A DNA stretch of 64,000 nucleotides from Rhabdophis nuchalis (GCA_039707465.1 CM077645.1:60017850-60081849); one strand, 5' to 3'. Counted from the stretch's first letter, positions 1 through 12,007 are shown. Notes: generated from the letters alone by a model not told the origin. Numbers and translations: made by a program.

Positions 1-25
1 ACAAAATAAATTATAAACTGAAATA

Positions 26-711
26 TTGTATTTTTTGGAGTATAAGATGCACTTCCCCCGCCCTAAAAGAGGGTGAAAATTTGGGTGAATACATTGAATG
101 TAGCCCCACCCACCCTTTGGCCTCTGCCTCCCAGCAATTTACCTCTTTGCAGCAAACAGGGCTTGTGGAGACTTCAATAAGCAATCCCTGCAGCCTGTAA
201 CAGCTGGTGATCAGGAGAAATTGAAAGTGAAACTTTTTGTTTGTTCCATGTGGCAAATTGCTGGGAGGCAATTTTTTTTTTCTTGTGCTAATCAGGCTGT
301 TTGCTGCAAGAAGGTAAGTCAGTAACTATAAATGCCTATAGAATGTTCAAATTATTAGACTTATTTTTTAAAGACTGCGTTATTATTATTATTCTAGACA
401 ACTTAACAAAATGAAGAAGCTTTTTAAAATAAAAGCTTGATCGGAAGAGGCCCCGTGCTATTGTTTTAAAAAGTGCTATTCTTTTAAATAGCAGAGAATA
501 ACTATACTTCCAGAAAGCACATCAATTTTAACATCTGTACAAGTATAGTCTGATATATAACGCTACAAACAGTGTATATTGTCTGTACTGTTTGTTGCAA
601 AGAGGCAAATTACTGAGAGGCAGACACAGAGGCAGATATTTTTTCCTTGTTTTCCTTCCCAAAATCTAGGTGCGTCTTATACTTTGGAGTGTCTTATACT
701 CCAAAAGTATG
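26..711. mobile_element. Mariner-like non-autonomous element, decayed
   Basis: The left end (about 26-54) reads as a diverged inverted copy of the right end (about 670-711): both contain a GAGTATAAGAYGCAC-type block and its complement. The right end carries the block twice. Inside is an A/G-rich AAAAGAGGGTGAAAATTTGG stretch that also occurs in a related form just inside the left end of the 37.6 kb element, so the two look like sister families. There is no transposase. A flanking TA at 24-25 fits a Tc1/mariner-type insertion, but the right boundary is not sharp. Confidence 0.6.
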
Positions 712-2205
712 TTAATTAAAGTACAGTCTTATGCATAATGCACAATTGCTTGAATGTACATACCATAAAACTTTCTACTGAACTTTCAGATAAATGTGTA
801 CCTAATCGAAATTCTATTAAAGTCTTCTTTAAACAGGTATGGAGCATGTAAGCATAAATACTTAGCAAAGAACTATTCAACATGTAGTTTAGAGGAGCTA
901 TCTTTACTACTTACGAATAATGCCAGAGTATCATTAGAATGAAAACCTGCTTGGTGTTAGGGTAAGGCAGCAAGCTAGAAACAGGGAGATCATGTTCTAG
1001 TCCTATATTAAGCAAAAGCCAGTGGGGTAACTTGCTAATCTTTCTCTATGAGCTCCAGGAAGCAGGCAATGGTAAATCATTTGCTAAAACCTATCATCCA
1101 TCCTTAGTTAAAGTCTATAGACATGTTAAGGATAGAATTGGTGGTTCCATCTGGCTTTTCTTGTGCTGTTTTCCTACCAGTTATTATCAAACATACATCA
1201 ATTCTTATTCTTAATGTGAGGGTGGAACTCAGTCTAGGAAAACGGACACATTTTGACAGATGGCAAGACTCACCTTTTGTTTAAAAGTATTGCATGGGTA
1301 TATTCTGGAATAGTGCTAAACCATATCCTCTTTGAATTGATGTTATACCACAAAACTGCCAAACCGATATTCAAAAGCAGTCTGAGTGAATGAATTAGTT
1401 GCTTGTTGCAATACTGTAATTGGTTCATTGCTTAAAGACAATGGGAAATGATAATGAAGGACTATAGAAGATGGGATGCATCTGAACCAATCATTGTCAG
1501 TTGATCCCTTTCTGTGTTTGTGCCATTCACAAAAATGGTTGGTAAAGCACGTCAGATTTATCCTTTGCAAAAGCTATGTTGGGATAAGGGTGAGGTAAAA
1601 CACTAATTCCAGTATTTGTAGTGAAATTTAAGACTGATGTGGTATAAGGGAAACCACAAAAACAACATCACGAAGATATAGCAACAATAAGCAAGTAGCC
1701 ACAGTTAATTGTAAATCACAGAAGATTCCAGGAAAAGAAAAATGAATTATAAATATGGTGTTTCTTGGGCACAATTTTCCACGTTATTCTTCTGAGAGTT
1801 GTATTGTTTAGGTGCAAAGTATCTGCTCATAAATTCAATAAATTCAAGTATGTAGCTCCTTAAGCTGAAACCGTGAAACATGTTCCATCATCTCAAAAGT
1901 TCAGATCACAAAAAACCACAAACAGCATTGAATTGTTTGGATAGCTCTGAACATTTCAGACCATAGTATAAATTCATGAAATGAGAAAGATGTGCCTTCA
2001 ACTATTTTCTTACTACTATATAAAATTTAATTTCAGAGTTGAGATTTGCTTTGATGGAGCTAGATGAAGATGCTTTATGGACTCTCCTTCAACAGATATA
2101 AGTTCCTTGCACAGGGCTTTCAAATTCACTGAATTGATGTCTGAAATTTCCAGTAATGTATAAATGTTTTATAGAACCTTAAACTGAGTTCAGCACAGTG
2201 TGTAT
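712..2205. other. AT-rich DNA, no feature recognised
   Basis: I see no gene, RNA gene or recognisable repeat here. The short open frames at 1032-1214 and 1343-1570 have no family resemblance that I recognise. Confidence 0.5.
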
Positions 2206-2305
2206 TATGTTTTTATTTTGTTTGGTATGTTGTGAGCTTCTCAGAAGTAGTTGAGAGTTGAATGATACCTAAATCGAATATGTATAACATAAAATAAATA
2301 AATCT
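2206..2305 (+). mobile_element. Possible decayed LINE/SINE 3' end
   Basis: The order GTTGTGAGC, then GAGAGTTGAATG, then an ATAAAATAAATAAATC tail recalls the 3' ends of squamate retroelements, which often end in a short conserved block followed by AAATA-type repeats. It is too diverged to assign a family. Confidence 0.35.
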
Positions 2306-3188
2306 GAAAACCTTTACAGTATTCCATGTGATGAAACTAGTATGATAATTTAATTAAAGTCAAATTTTTATGGAAGGGTGAGCATTTTCAATTTGTAGCT
2401 TGTAGCACATGATTTCAATATATTCTCAATGGTTTCAGATAAGAAGCATGAAAATTAATTCAATAATTCTTCATGATACTTCTTCATGCAGAGTTCCAAT
2501 ACAATCTTTTCTATGTAGGGGTTATTTACTTCAGTAATTCTGATATTGCAGTAAATTTAATTTTTCCTTTGGACCCAACTTATATAATATGTTCTAGGAC
2601 TAATCAAAATCTAAGCTAGATATTGTGGAAAAAGTTGACATTTTTATCATCAATTCTGTTCTAGTGAGATAGAAAGCTATATTCCTGCTTAGCCTAAAAA
2701 ATTGTGTCAGTTTATCTAAGTTAAAGTGTGCTGAGGCTAGGAATTAGGCCGAATACAAGTAGCCAAGAATTAGTTATACCATCCTGATTTGTTGGGTTTA
2801 TATCTTTCAGGAATTAAACTGCATTTATAAAAACTTGTTATTTTGTCTGCTTGCTAGGCACCTTATCCCACTTTCTGTAATACCATTTTGCTCACAAAAG
2901 CTTCCAAATACTTGTGGATTAGTCACTTAAAGAAAGACACTGTTTTAAGAAAAGTATACTGTTGCTTGAAAGTTAAGCAAAAATGGTGGGAGAAATCTTT
3001 ATTGGACAGAATACTGGAATAATACAGAACAGCTGTGTATTGTTATGTCTTGGCCACTTCCTAGGAGTTCTGTTTCCAAAGCTGTAGGTATTCACCACTT
3101 GTTTTATATCACCATGGATCTATCTTAATTCATTTAATAGCCAGAATGCAAACATTGCCTGGATCAGTGGGAAAGCTGTAGCACCTGA
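2306..3188. other. AT-rich DNA, no feature recognised
   Basis: No coding, RNA or repeat signal that I can support. Confidence 0.5.
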
Positions 3189-3189
3189 A

Positions 3190-3213
3190 ATACCCTAACC
3201 CTAACCCTAACCC
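3190..3213. repeat. Short interstitial telomeric repeat (CCCTAA)n
   Basis: Just under four copies of CCCTAA sit in otherwise unremarkable AT-rich DNA. The stretch is too short to mark a chromosome-fusion site. Confidence 0.8.
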
Positions 3214-3357
3214 TTTACCTCTTCATGCTCATATTATGGACAATGTGAGATCTTCAGTTAAATCAAATAAAGGCTTATGTTTCATTCACACAGTAATGAA
3301 ATAATGAGATGAGTGTAGAGGTAAATATATTAAAATATATCTATCTATCTATCATAG

Positions 3358-3415
3358 GTCACATTTTTCAGTTTCATAACTTCAAACGGTCACTTAATAA
3401 ATGGCTATAAGTTGA

Positions 3416-3416
<1 letters not shown>
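3358..3416 (+). mobile_element. Tigger-like MITE, 3' terminal fragment
   Basis: The segment holds CACATTTTTCAGT, then CTTCAAACGGTCACTTAATA, then ATAAGTTGAAA. This is the order at the right end of the Tigger-like elements at 40 kb and 57 kb. It runs directly into the ATCT microsatellite, so the microsatellite grew at or replaced the terminal repeat. Confidence 0.55.
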
Positions 3417-3888
<472 letters not shown>

Positions 3889-4500
3889 GGAAACACCATG
3901 TTAGGGTGACTTGACCGAAGCATAAATTGTAAATTACAAGCAGTAATAGTTCCAATTTATATGGCATTAGTCAGATCCTTACTTGAGAGATTTGCCCTTT
4001 TCTTGTCACCACACTAAAAGTGATTTAAACAAACCAGAAAATGTTACGAGAAGAGCAGTACATATGATTAAGGAACTTCAAAGTGCTATGAAGAGACATT
4101 TTAATGGAATTGTGAATGTTTATTCTTGACAAAGATGTAGAAAGGATATGGTAGCACTTTAAAAAACAACAACATAAAGATATTATACTAAAGAAGACTA
4201 TAATATATTCTCTACCATTGCAAATTGCAACACATCGTATATGGATTTAAGTTACAGGAAAACAGATTCTGATGGCTTTAAAAAAAAAACCTTTTAAACG
4301 CTAAACATAGTTCAGTAGTTCAATAGTTTGCTAACTAGTAATGCAGTGAACTTAAATGGCTGGTGGATGTCCTCTGATTAATATTTTTAAAGCAGAATCA
4401 ATACAAACATCTTTTGTGGATGGTTTTGTATGGATTCCTGCAGTTAGTGGGATTTAAACTCTAAATGATCCCTTCAACTGCTTGTGATCCTGATTTTCTA
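3889..4500 (+). mobile_element. Ancient CR1 LINE 3' remnant
   Basis: Islands follow the order of the CR1 3' region: ATGGCATTAGTCAGATCCTT, then AGAAGAGCAGTACATATGAT, GTGCTATGAAGAGA, GATATGGTAGCACTTT, GGATTTAAGTTACAGGAAAA, a TGGCTGGTGGATG block and a terminal ATGATCCCTTCAACTG block. Every reading frame is broken. By eye it is much more diverged than the CR1 piece at 25.4/29.1 kb, so it is an old insertion. Confidence 0.7.
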
Positions 4501-5226
4501 TACAACATGCATAATTTTAATACCAACAATTTTATCAGAAAAAGGAAGAAAACATTTGAGGAAGTAATCAATGCCAGCCTATGACCTTACTATATAATCC
4601 AAAAATAGATAACCTACTACCACATGTTTTTAGGGTGACAGTTCTCAGAAATTTTGTTTTGGGCTGCTGTAAAGTAATTGTCAAATTTAGCAACCATATA
4701 GATAGGTTTTCTCCATGAATTAATCACATAACTGCTATTCCATTATAGTAATCTATTTAGATCAGAAGGAAGACTAAAAAGAAGCTGGATTTTATAAATG
4801 TGTTTTTAAAATGGATGTTATTGAATGGTAATAATTTCCTTCTGTTTACAAGTTTGCTTAGCCAATAGATAGTAATAGATAGCATCTTTATTAAAGTCAC
4901 CTCTTTTTTAAAATCATGTGTGTAAGACAATAGGCAGTGTATTTGAATGCTGATTCAAAACACCATTGAAAATTAATATTAGGATCTAGATTGCTATCTT
5001 CAAAAGAATTTTAAATCACATTTGTTTCCAGGCTTGTGCACCGTGGAAAATTTCAAGAGCAAAGTGCTTGATATTCATTACCATTTTGATTCATCTTCAT
5101 AGCTCAAAAATCCCTCGTGTGTTATCCAAGGTTTATTATTTCTGCAGTATGCTTGAGATATATCCTGCATTTGTTAACAATCATCATAGAGATTTGAAAA
5201 TCTACGACTGCCAATAAGCATTAAAC
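4501..5226. other. AT-rich DNA, no feature recognised
   Basis: No supported gene or repeat. Confidence 0.5.
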
Positions 5227-5373
5227 CAGGGTTCTCCAACCTTTGCAACTTTAAGTCTGAAGGACTTCAGCTCCCAGAATTCTCCAGCCAGCTTTGCTCC
5301 CAGCAAAGCTGGCTGGAGAATTCTGGGAGCTGAAGTCCTTCAGACTTAAAGTTGCAAAGGTTGGAGACCCCTG
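5227..5373. repeat. Near-perfect palindrome (foldback element)
   Basis: The left arm 5233-5298 is the exact reverse complement of the right arm 5302-5367: 66 bp each with a 3-bp CCC loop. One mismatch further out, pairing resumes for about five bases on each side. The arms contain CCAGAATTCTCCAGCCAGC and its complement. The sequence resembles a widespread squamate repeat, so this is probably a foldback or MITE-type element. It could extrude as a cruciform. Confidence 0.9.
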
Positions 5374-5859
5374 CATTAAACAATCTCTGCAGGAAGGTTT
5401 TTGGTAGCCGCCACTTAATACTTTTTTTTATAATTGTGCAGGTGATTGCATTCTTCAGGGGGAGGAAAATAATTATCCAGGCTCAAGCTTGTTTTACTTG
5501 CTCTGCTTTATATTTGAATACCAAGCAAATCACAAGACTTAACTGAGCTTTGTAGTTCAACTCAAAGGCCATTATGGATAAGACCTTGAAGACCTCCTCC
5601 TTGATAAGATCTTGGAATGTAACAGCAATACAGAACTGAACTGAACTAAAATGGATTTATCCTCACCGAAGCACTGAAGCACTTTAAAGCAATTTGATTT
5701 TTACCATCTATTTATTCATTTTTAACAACTATTATGAATTTATTTATATCTATTTATTTAGCCAACGATGTCTGAAGTAAAATCAATTTTAATTCATGAC
5801 TAATGCATGTATTCCATTCTTACATGTCATATGCACTTATAGTTATTTATTAATTATTT
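5374..5859. other. Flank and possible 5' leader of LINE A
   Basis: The AT-rich stretch before 5860 may include the 5' untranslated region of LINE A. B and C also have an AT-rich leader in this position, but I could not align the two convincingly, so the 5' boundary of A is unresolved. Confidence 0.4.
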
Positions 5860-5867
5860 AATTGTTT

Positions 5868-8800
5868 ATGCCTATGCCAATGTATTCCAGACTAGACCTA
5901 TTACAACTGCGAGAGTCCCCGCTCTCGCAGGTTTGGCCCTCCATTCTATCGAGGGCCCGCCTCGATGAAGGATTCATTGATCTGAAGAGGCGGGCGAAAC
6001 GCGGCTTAAGGGGTTTTTTAGCGGGTAGATTATTGTTAATTTTAGAGGGTACCAGGGAGGGGGGAGGGTATAGTCAATTAAACAGAGAGGGCCAGGCTTG
6101 CAGTCGACGGAAGGAAGCGGAGGCCGATAAGGGGGGGGACACACAAGTCGTTCCAGCTGGGGGCATACCGATTCAGAGGGTCGTGGGGAGAGGCAGGGCC
6201 GAGGGGAGACAAGCTACATCCTCCCGGTTGTTGGCGCGCGGCCGTTGGTTAGAAACGGTCGGGCGCCACAACCCCCGCAAACTAGGTGGTCAGGAGGTAC
6301 AGAGCCAGGGCCTGCGGCTGATGTATTGCAATGCCAGGTCCGTTGTCAACAAGGCCCCCCTCATTAGTGACCTTCTGTCAGAGGGGGACCCGGACCTGGC
6401 CGGAATAACGGAGACCTGGTTGGGCCACGAGGGAGGACTTCCCCTCGTTGAAATGTGCCCACCAGGCTACCGTGCTTTTCATCAGCCGCGGGCCCTAGGC
6501 AGGGGTGGTGGGGTAGCGGTCATTGTAAAAGAAGGTCTTGAGGCGAGAGAGACCATTGTGCCACAGACTACCGGTTGTGAGTCCCTCAGTGTGAAGTGGG
6601 GCCTAGGGAGGCAGTTGGGCCTGCTGGTTGTATACCTGGCTCCCCGCTATGTAGCAGCAGCCCTGCCCGAGCTCCTCGAGGTGATCGCTACGGTGGCAGT
6701 GGAGACCCCCAGACTTTTAGTCATGGGGGACTTTAATCTGCCATCGGTGGGCAAATCATCCGAGGCAGCTCGGGAGTTCATGGCTTCCATGACGGCCATG
6801 GACCTGACCCAAGTAATTCAAGGCCCCACTCACGAGGGTGGACATACACCGGATCTCATCTTTGTCTCAGGCCAATGGAAGAGTGATCTGGGTATAGGGG
6901 ATATAGTCATCACGCCCTTGTCATGGTCAGACCACTCACTTCTCCGCCTCGACTTTCCGACCGCTGCTCCCCTCCGCGGGGAGGCGGAACCAGAGTCTCC
7001 AATCTGGTACCGCCCCAGGCGCCTGATGGACCCGGATGGGTTCCAGACGGCGCTTGGGCCATTTCCTGTATCCCTGACCCGTGCCCCGATGGAGGACCTC
7101 ACGGCCGCATGGAACATTGCGGCCGTGGGAGCCTTGGATCGGGTCGCGCCCTTGCGGCCTCTCTTGCGGCGGCGAACCACCCTGGCTCCTTGGTTTACTG
7201 AGGAGCTGCGGGTGATGAAACGCCGCAAGAGATGCCTAGAGGGAAGATGGAGGTCTAGCCGTTCTGAATCTGACCGGACACAGGTAAGAGCCCATTTACG
7301 GACTTACATTGTGGCGCTGAGAGTGGCCAAACGTCACCATTGTGCCACTCTCATAGCATCCGCAGAAAACCGCCCTGCCGCCCTGTTTAGGGTGACCCGC
7401 TCCCTCCTTCAACAGAGGGAGCGGGAAGCCCCGCTACAGGGTAGAGCAGAGGAATTTGTGACTTTTCTGCAGGAGAAAACCGCTCAGATACAGAGTGAGC
7501 TAGCCCCCATTCATGGCCCAGTGGGATGCCACGAGAGAGATCTCGTTTGGGAGGAGTTTGACTCCGTTACTTCTGAAGATATGGACAGGTTACGTGGGCG
7601 ACTGCGAGCCACCACATGTTTACTGGACCCGTGTCCCTCCTGGCTTGTACTGGCATCCTGGGAGGGGACACGAGGCTGGCTCCAAGAGGTTGTCAACGCA
7701 TCCTTGAGTGAGGGTTCCTTACCTGCTTCCCTAAAAGAGGCGATGGTGAGGCCCCTCCTCAAGAAGCCCTCTTTGGATCCAGCTCTTTTAAACAACTATC
7801 GTCCTGTCTCCAACCTTCCCTTTTTGGCGAAGGTTGTCGAGAGTGTGGTGGCACAACAGTTTCCCCGTCACCTGGATGAAGTTGATTATCTAGATCCGCG
7901 CCAGTCCGGCTTTCGGCCCGGGCATAGCACCGAGACGGCATTGGTCGCGTTGGTGGATGATCTCTGGAGGGCCAGAGATGGGGGTTGTTCCTCCATCCTG
8001 GTCCTATTAGACCTCTCGGCGGCTTTCGATACCATCGACCATGGTATCCTATTGCATCGGCTGGGGGGGTTGGGGGTGGGAGGCACCGTTTTGCGGTGGT
8101 TCTCCTCCTACCTCTCTGGCTGATCGCAATTTGTGTTGGCAGGGGGGCAGAGGTCGACCGCGAGACCCCTTATATGTGGGGTGCCTCAGGGGTCGGTCCT
8201 CTCGCCCCTCCTGTTTAACACATACATGAAGCCGCTGGGTGAGATCATCCGTGGTTTTGGGGTAGAGTATCATCTATACGCTGACGACACCCAGCTGTAT
8301 ATATCTACCCCAGACCACCCCAACGATGCCGTAGCGGTGATGTGCCAGTGCCTGGAAGCCGTGCGGATCTGGATGGGAAGTAACGGACTCAAGCTAAACC
8401 CGACCAAGACCGAGTGGCTGTGGTTTCCGGCTGCCCGATTCAACCAGCTCATTCCATCGCTGGCCATAGGGGGCGAACATCTTGCCCCTGTGGATGGGGC
8501 GCGCAATTTGGGTGTCCTCCTGGATACCCGGCTGTCAATGGAAGATCAGGTGACAGCCGTGGCCAGGAGGGCGTTTTACCAGGTTCGCCTGGTACGCCAA
8601 TTGCGCCCCCTATTGGATCGGGACGCCCTTCGCACAGTCACTCATGCCCTCGTGACATCCCGACTGGACTATTGTAACTCTCTCTACATGGGGCTTCCCT
8701 TGAGGTGCACCCGGAGACTTCAGCTGGTCCAGAATGCAGCCGCGCGAGCAATTATGGGTACCACAAGGTACACCCATGTAACACCGCTCTTGCGCGAGCT

Positions 8801-9125
8801 GCACTGGCTGCCTGTCGTCTTCCGGGTGCGCTTCAAGATATTAATTATCATCTTTAAAGCGCTCCATGGCTTGGGACCTAGCTACTTGCGGGATCGGATC
8901 CTGCCTCATACATCCTCACGACCGATTCGCTCCCACAGAGAGGGACTTCTCCGGGTGCCGTCCACTGGACTTTGTCAGCGGGCGACGCCCAGGGGAAGGG
9001 CTCTCTCTGTGGCGGGCCCAGCCCTCTGGAACGACCTCCCCCCCGATATTAGGACCACCACGGATCTCCGCTCCTTCCGTCTTAAATTGAAAACACACTT
9101 TTTCTGCCTTGCCGGCCTGGGATAA
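5868..9125 (+). pseudogene. L2 ORF2 (endonuclease-reverse transcriptase) with one nonsense codon
   Basis: The frame opens at ATG 5868 (further in-frame ATGs at 5874 and 5880) and runs to TGA at 8121-8123, then stays open to the TAA ending at 9125. Domains in order: a basic N-terminal region including LRESPLSQVWP; an AP-type endonuclease (CNARSVVNK, ITETWLG, GDFNLP, TPDLIF, SWSDH); and a reverse transcriptase ([41 protein letters not shown]). The TGA interrupts reverse transcriptase just before [10 protein letters not shown], so the upstream product lacks the YADD catalytic pair. Copies B and C have CGA at this codon; the change is C to T in a CpG. A alone keeps an ATG for the N-terminal segment, which B and C lack. 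Confidence 0.88.
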
Positions 9126-9258
9126 CTACTCCTCTGTCTTTAGGGTTTTTTGGGGGGTAGGGATTTTTAGTTAATGGGATTTTAGCACAGGAATTAATTT
9201 AATCTGTTTTTAAATTCGTATGTATTTTGTATATTTATTGTTTTTATCCTCCCTGTGC

Positions 9259-9292
9259 ACCGCCCCGAGTCCCTGTGGGGAGAGGGAGCGGT
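9259..9292 (+). other. L2 3'-terminal stem-loop (group 1)
   Basis: ACCGC at 9259-9263 pairs with GCGGT at 9288-9292, just before the ATT tail. In eel UnaL2, a 3'-end stem-loop is recognised by the element's reverse transcriptase; the position here suggests the same role. Copies lie at about 16717-16750 (B) and, diverged, at the end of C. Confidence 0.6.
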
Positions 9293-9330
9293 TAATAAAT
9301 TTAACTATTATTATTATTATTATTATTTAT

Positions 9331-10570
9331 AAAGTATAATTTACTCTGCAAGAGCTTAATGTGCTAAATGCCATATTGAAATTATTAGTGCATAAAAAAA
9401 CTGTAGAAAAATAGAGAATAGTATATCAAAAATCCCATATTTCTGCAAAAGTATACCTCAAATATTTATTATTCAAATGTTGTTTGATAATACTGATTAT
9501 AAGACTTTTCCATATAACCACATTTTTGTTTCCTGTCCACAACCAAACAAAGCAAGAATTGATTAGAATTCAAATCATGAAAATAAGATAGAAACTAGCA
9601 TTTTTAAATATTTATATATAATATTGCAGCATTAAGAATAAACTGGCAGTCAATCAGCAATTGCTAGCCAATAATTTAAACATATTTCCTCAGTTATAGA
9701 CCAAAATTATATCCCCTTTTCTCTATCAAAAAAATAACACTAAGATTAAGAATACATATAATCTCAAAGTCTTGCATCTATTAATCATAATGGCATTTCC
9801 CTAGTAGGTATTTTCTGTATCTTGTTTGTTTATTTTGTCCTGCTATCCAATCATTCAGTTTCCAAATTAGAAGTAGAAAAACTGGCAAGCAGAATATAAC
9901 AGGCATCATTTCCAATAACTGTGTGAGCCACCACCCAAAAGATGATGTCATGAATTGCTTCTGTTTCTGTAGCAACAATCTCTGCTTCCAGTTCCATTAA
10001 AAAAAACTTTCACAACTATAGTAGGAAGAAGCCAGCTCCAAGTGCAATTGTGATTGATCAGTGTGCCACAACAATCAATCAATTTTCCTTTGTGAGTGGT
10101 TAGGAAGTAACATTTTGCAAAGTCCTAGCATTTTTTAGAGAACAAAACCATGCAGATTTTATGGTGTGCTGTGCAATTCCTGTTAAGCAAATCACTGTTG
10201 AGACCAATTTTAAAACGCAGGTTCATGGTGACAAGCTTTATTTAACACCTCTAAACTAACAATGAAATATTCTTATTGGTTTTTCCTTTCTTTAAGATAA
10301 TACATATCCTTGCATATTTTAAAAAATCTAACATTTGCATGTGTGTGTATAGAAAAACACTGCCAAAACACAAGAATATAACCACCCATAACTGGTCACA
10401 ATGATGAAATATGTTGTGATGTTACAATGCAAGCTCTTCTCTTTCGTACTTGTGTTGCATATGTTTTATCATTGCAAAGTATAATCAGGGCAAAATCTGT
10501 ATTGCAATTTGTCACTTTTCTCATGTCTACTTGCTACAACTTGCATATTGTACAACTAAGGCTGCTAAGA
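9331..10570. other. Spacer, copy 1: no feature recognised
   Basis: AT-rich DNA with no supported gene. The 65-codon minus-strand frame at 9781-9978 is hydrophobic but unrecognised and occurs identically in copy 2, which only reflects the recent duplication. Confidence 0.5.
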
Positions 10571-10571
10571 A

Positions 10572-10674
10572 CTTTCCTCTCCGTCCTCTCCTCTCCTCTC
10601 TCCTCTCCTCTCGTCTCCTCTTGTCTCCTCTCTTCTCCTCCCGTCTCTTCTCCTCTCTTCTCCTCTCCTCTCCT
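10572..10674. repeat. (TCTCC)n-type pyrimidine microsatellite, copy 1
   Basis: An imperfect array of TCTCC and CTCTCCT units. The serine-rich open frames over it are artefacts of composition. The second copy is at 18030-18132. Confidence 0.9.
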
Positions 10675-10679
10675 TGATT

Positions 10680-11394
10680 AGATGAGCACCTCAACTAATG
10701 AAAGTCATAGTGGTGACTAAAATGATTCTTTATTATATAAAAGGGGTATATTTCAAACAGTAAGTTGTGTTTTTGTGAAACAAAAAAAAAAGGGAATGAT
10801 GTAACAAATCTGAATGAAAGCAGTCTGATATCATGAAGTAAAACAATAATTTATAAGTTGCCTGAATCCCAGCAACTCTGGACTATTGATAAATATATGA
10901 ATGCTATTGAATATGTATATTAATTATGAGTTTAAAAAAGCTTAAGTATATGTTTTAAGATCTGAAGTGCTGTCATCTATATTGTTACAAGACTTTATGA
11001 AAGTAGGATTTCAAAAATTGATGTCAGTTGATAAAATAGGAAAATAGGTTCCAGAGAATGATGTAATAGAAGAACCTGGAATGTATTTTGAGAAAATTGT
11101 GCAATATTCTGAATGAATGGGGAGTTACTCAATGAGTGGATAGCTGGAAAAAAGAGAGGGACAGAAAACATGATTGAATTGTATGGAGAGCCAAGAACGA
11201 ATATGAGTGATGGTTGCTTTGTGAGCAACCCATATGGCATAAAACTCCCTAAAATGTTTTGTATGCTTGCTTATAATAATATATAGGCAGAATTGGTTAA
11301 GGATATAAAATGAGCAGTTGTGGAGATGAAGTAGACCATTGTTGGCAGCTTTAGTAGCTACCAGAAAAAAATTAGCATAGAAGAAAGTTAAGTT
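10680..11394. other. Spacer, copy 1: no feature recognised
   Basis: AT-rich DNA between the microsatellite and L2 fragment F. Nothing supported. Confidence 0.5.
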
Positions 11395-11809
11395 ACCTGG
11401 TTACTTGAGAGACCGCCTCTTGCCATATACTTCCCTTCGACCTGTCCGCTCCCACAGAGTGGGCCTCCTCAGGTGCCGGTCAATGCCGGCTGGTGACTCC
11501 CAGGGGAAGGGCCTTCTCTGTGGCGGGCCTGGCCCTCTGGAACGACCTGCCTCCCGATATCCGTATCATCACGGACCTACGCCTCTTCCGTCAGATGTTA
11601 AAAGCACATTTCTTTCATCTAGCGGGCCTGACATAGACTAAGGGTATAAAATTTTGATATTTACTGGTTTTAACTTTTATATTATCTAAATTTTAGCACA
11701 GATTTAATAATTTAATTGTCTTTTATATTTTGTATGTGTTGTTGGGTTTTTATCTTTCTGTGCACCACCTTGAATCCCCCCAGGGAAAATAGGGCGGTAT
11801 ATAAATTGA

Positions 11810-11812
<3 letters not shown>
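11395..11812 (+). mobile_element. L2-like 3' fragment F, copy 1
   Basis: A 5'-truncated L2 beginning at the region encoding RDRLLP and continuing through the conserved PVRSHRVGLL block, with frameshifts, to the 3' untranslated end (CTGTGCACCACCTTGAATC, GGGCGGTATATAAATTG). It feeds directly into the ATT-rich array, which evidently expanded from its tail. It cannot encode a product. Confidence 0.85.
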
Positions 11813-11851
<39 letters not shown>

Positions 11852-12007
11852 TAAATAATAAATAATAAATAATAAATAATAAATAATAAATAATAAATAA
11901 TAAATAATAAATAATAAATAATAAATAATAAATAATAAATAATAAATAATAAATAATAAATAATAAATAATAAATAATAAATAATAAATAATAAATAATA
12001 AATAATA

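Larger units (their letters stand above)
5860..9330 (+). mobile_element. L2-like LINE A (group 1)
   Basis: A near-complete L2-clade retrotransposon: coding region from 5868, 3' untranslated region 9126-9303, and an ATT-repeat tail at 9304-9330. The part up to 7895 differs from copies B and C at many sites. The part from 7896 onward is essentially identical to B, so the 3' part of A and its downstream flank form the start of the duplicated unit. The 5' GC-rich promoter region present in B and C is not evident here. Confidence 0.85.

Noticed and set aside
6830..9098. Many 60-130-codon frames opposite or out of frame with the L2 coding regions
   Set aside because: Shadows of ORF2. The same shadows recur in every L2 copy.
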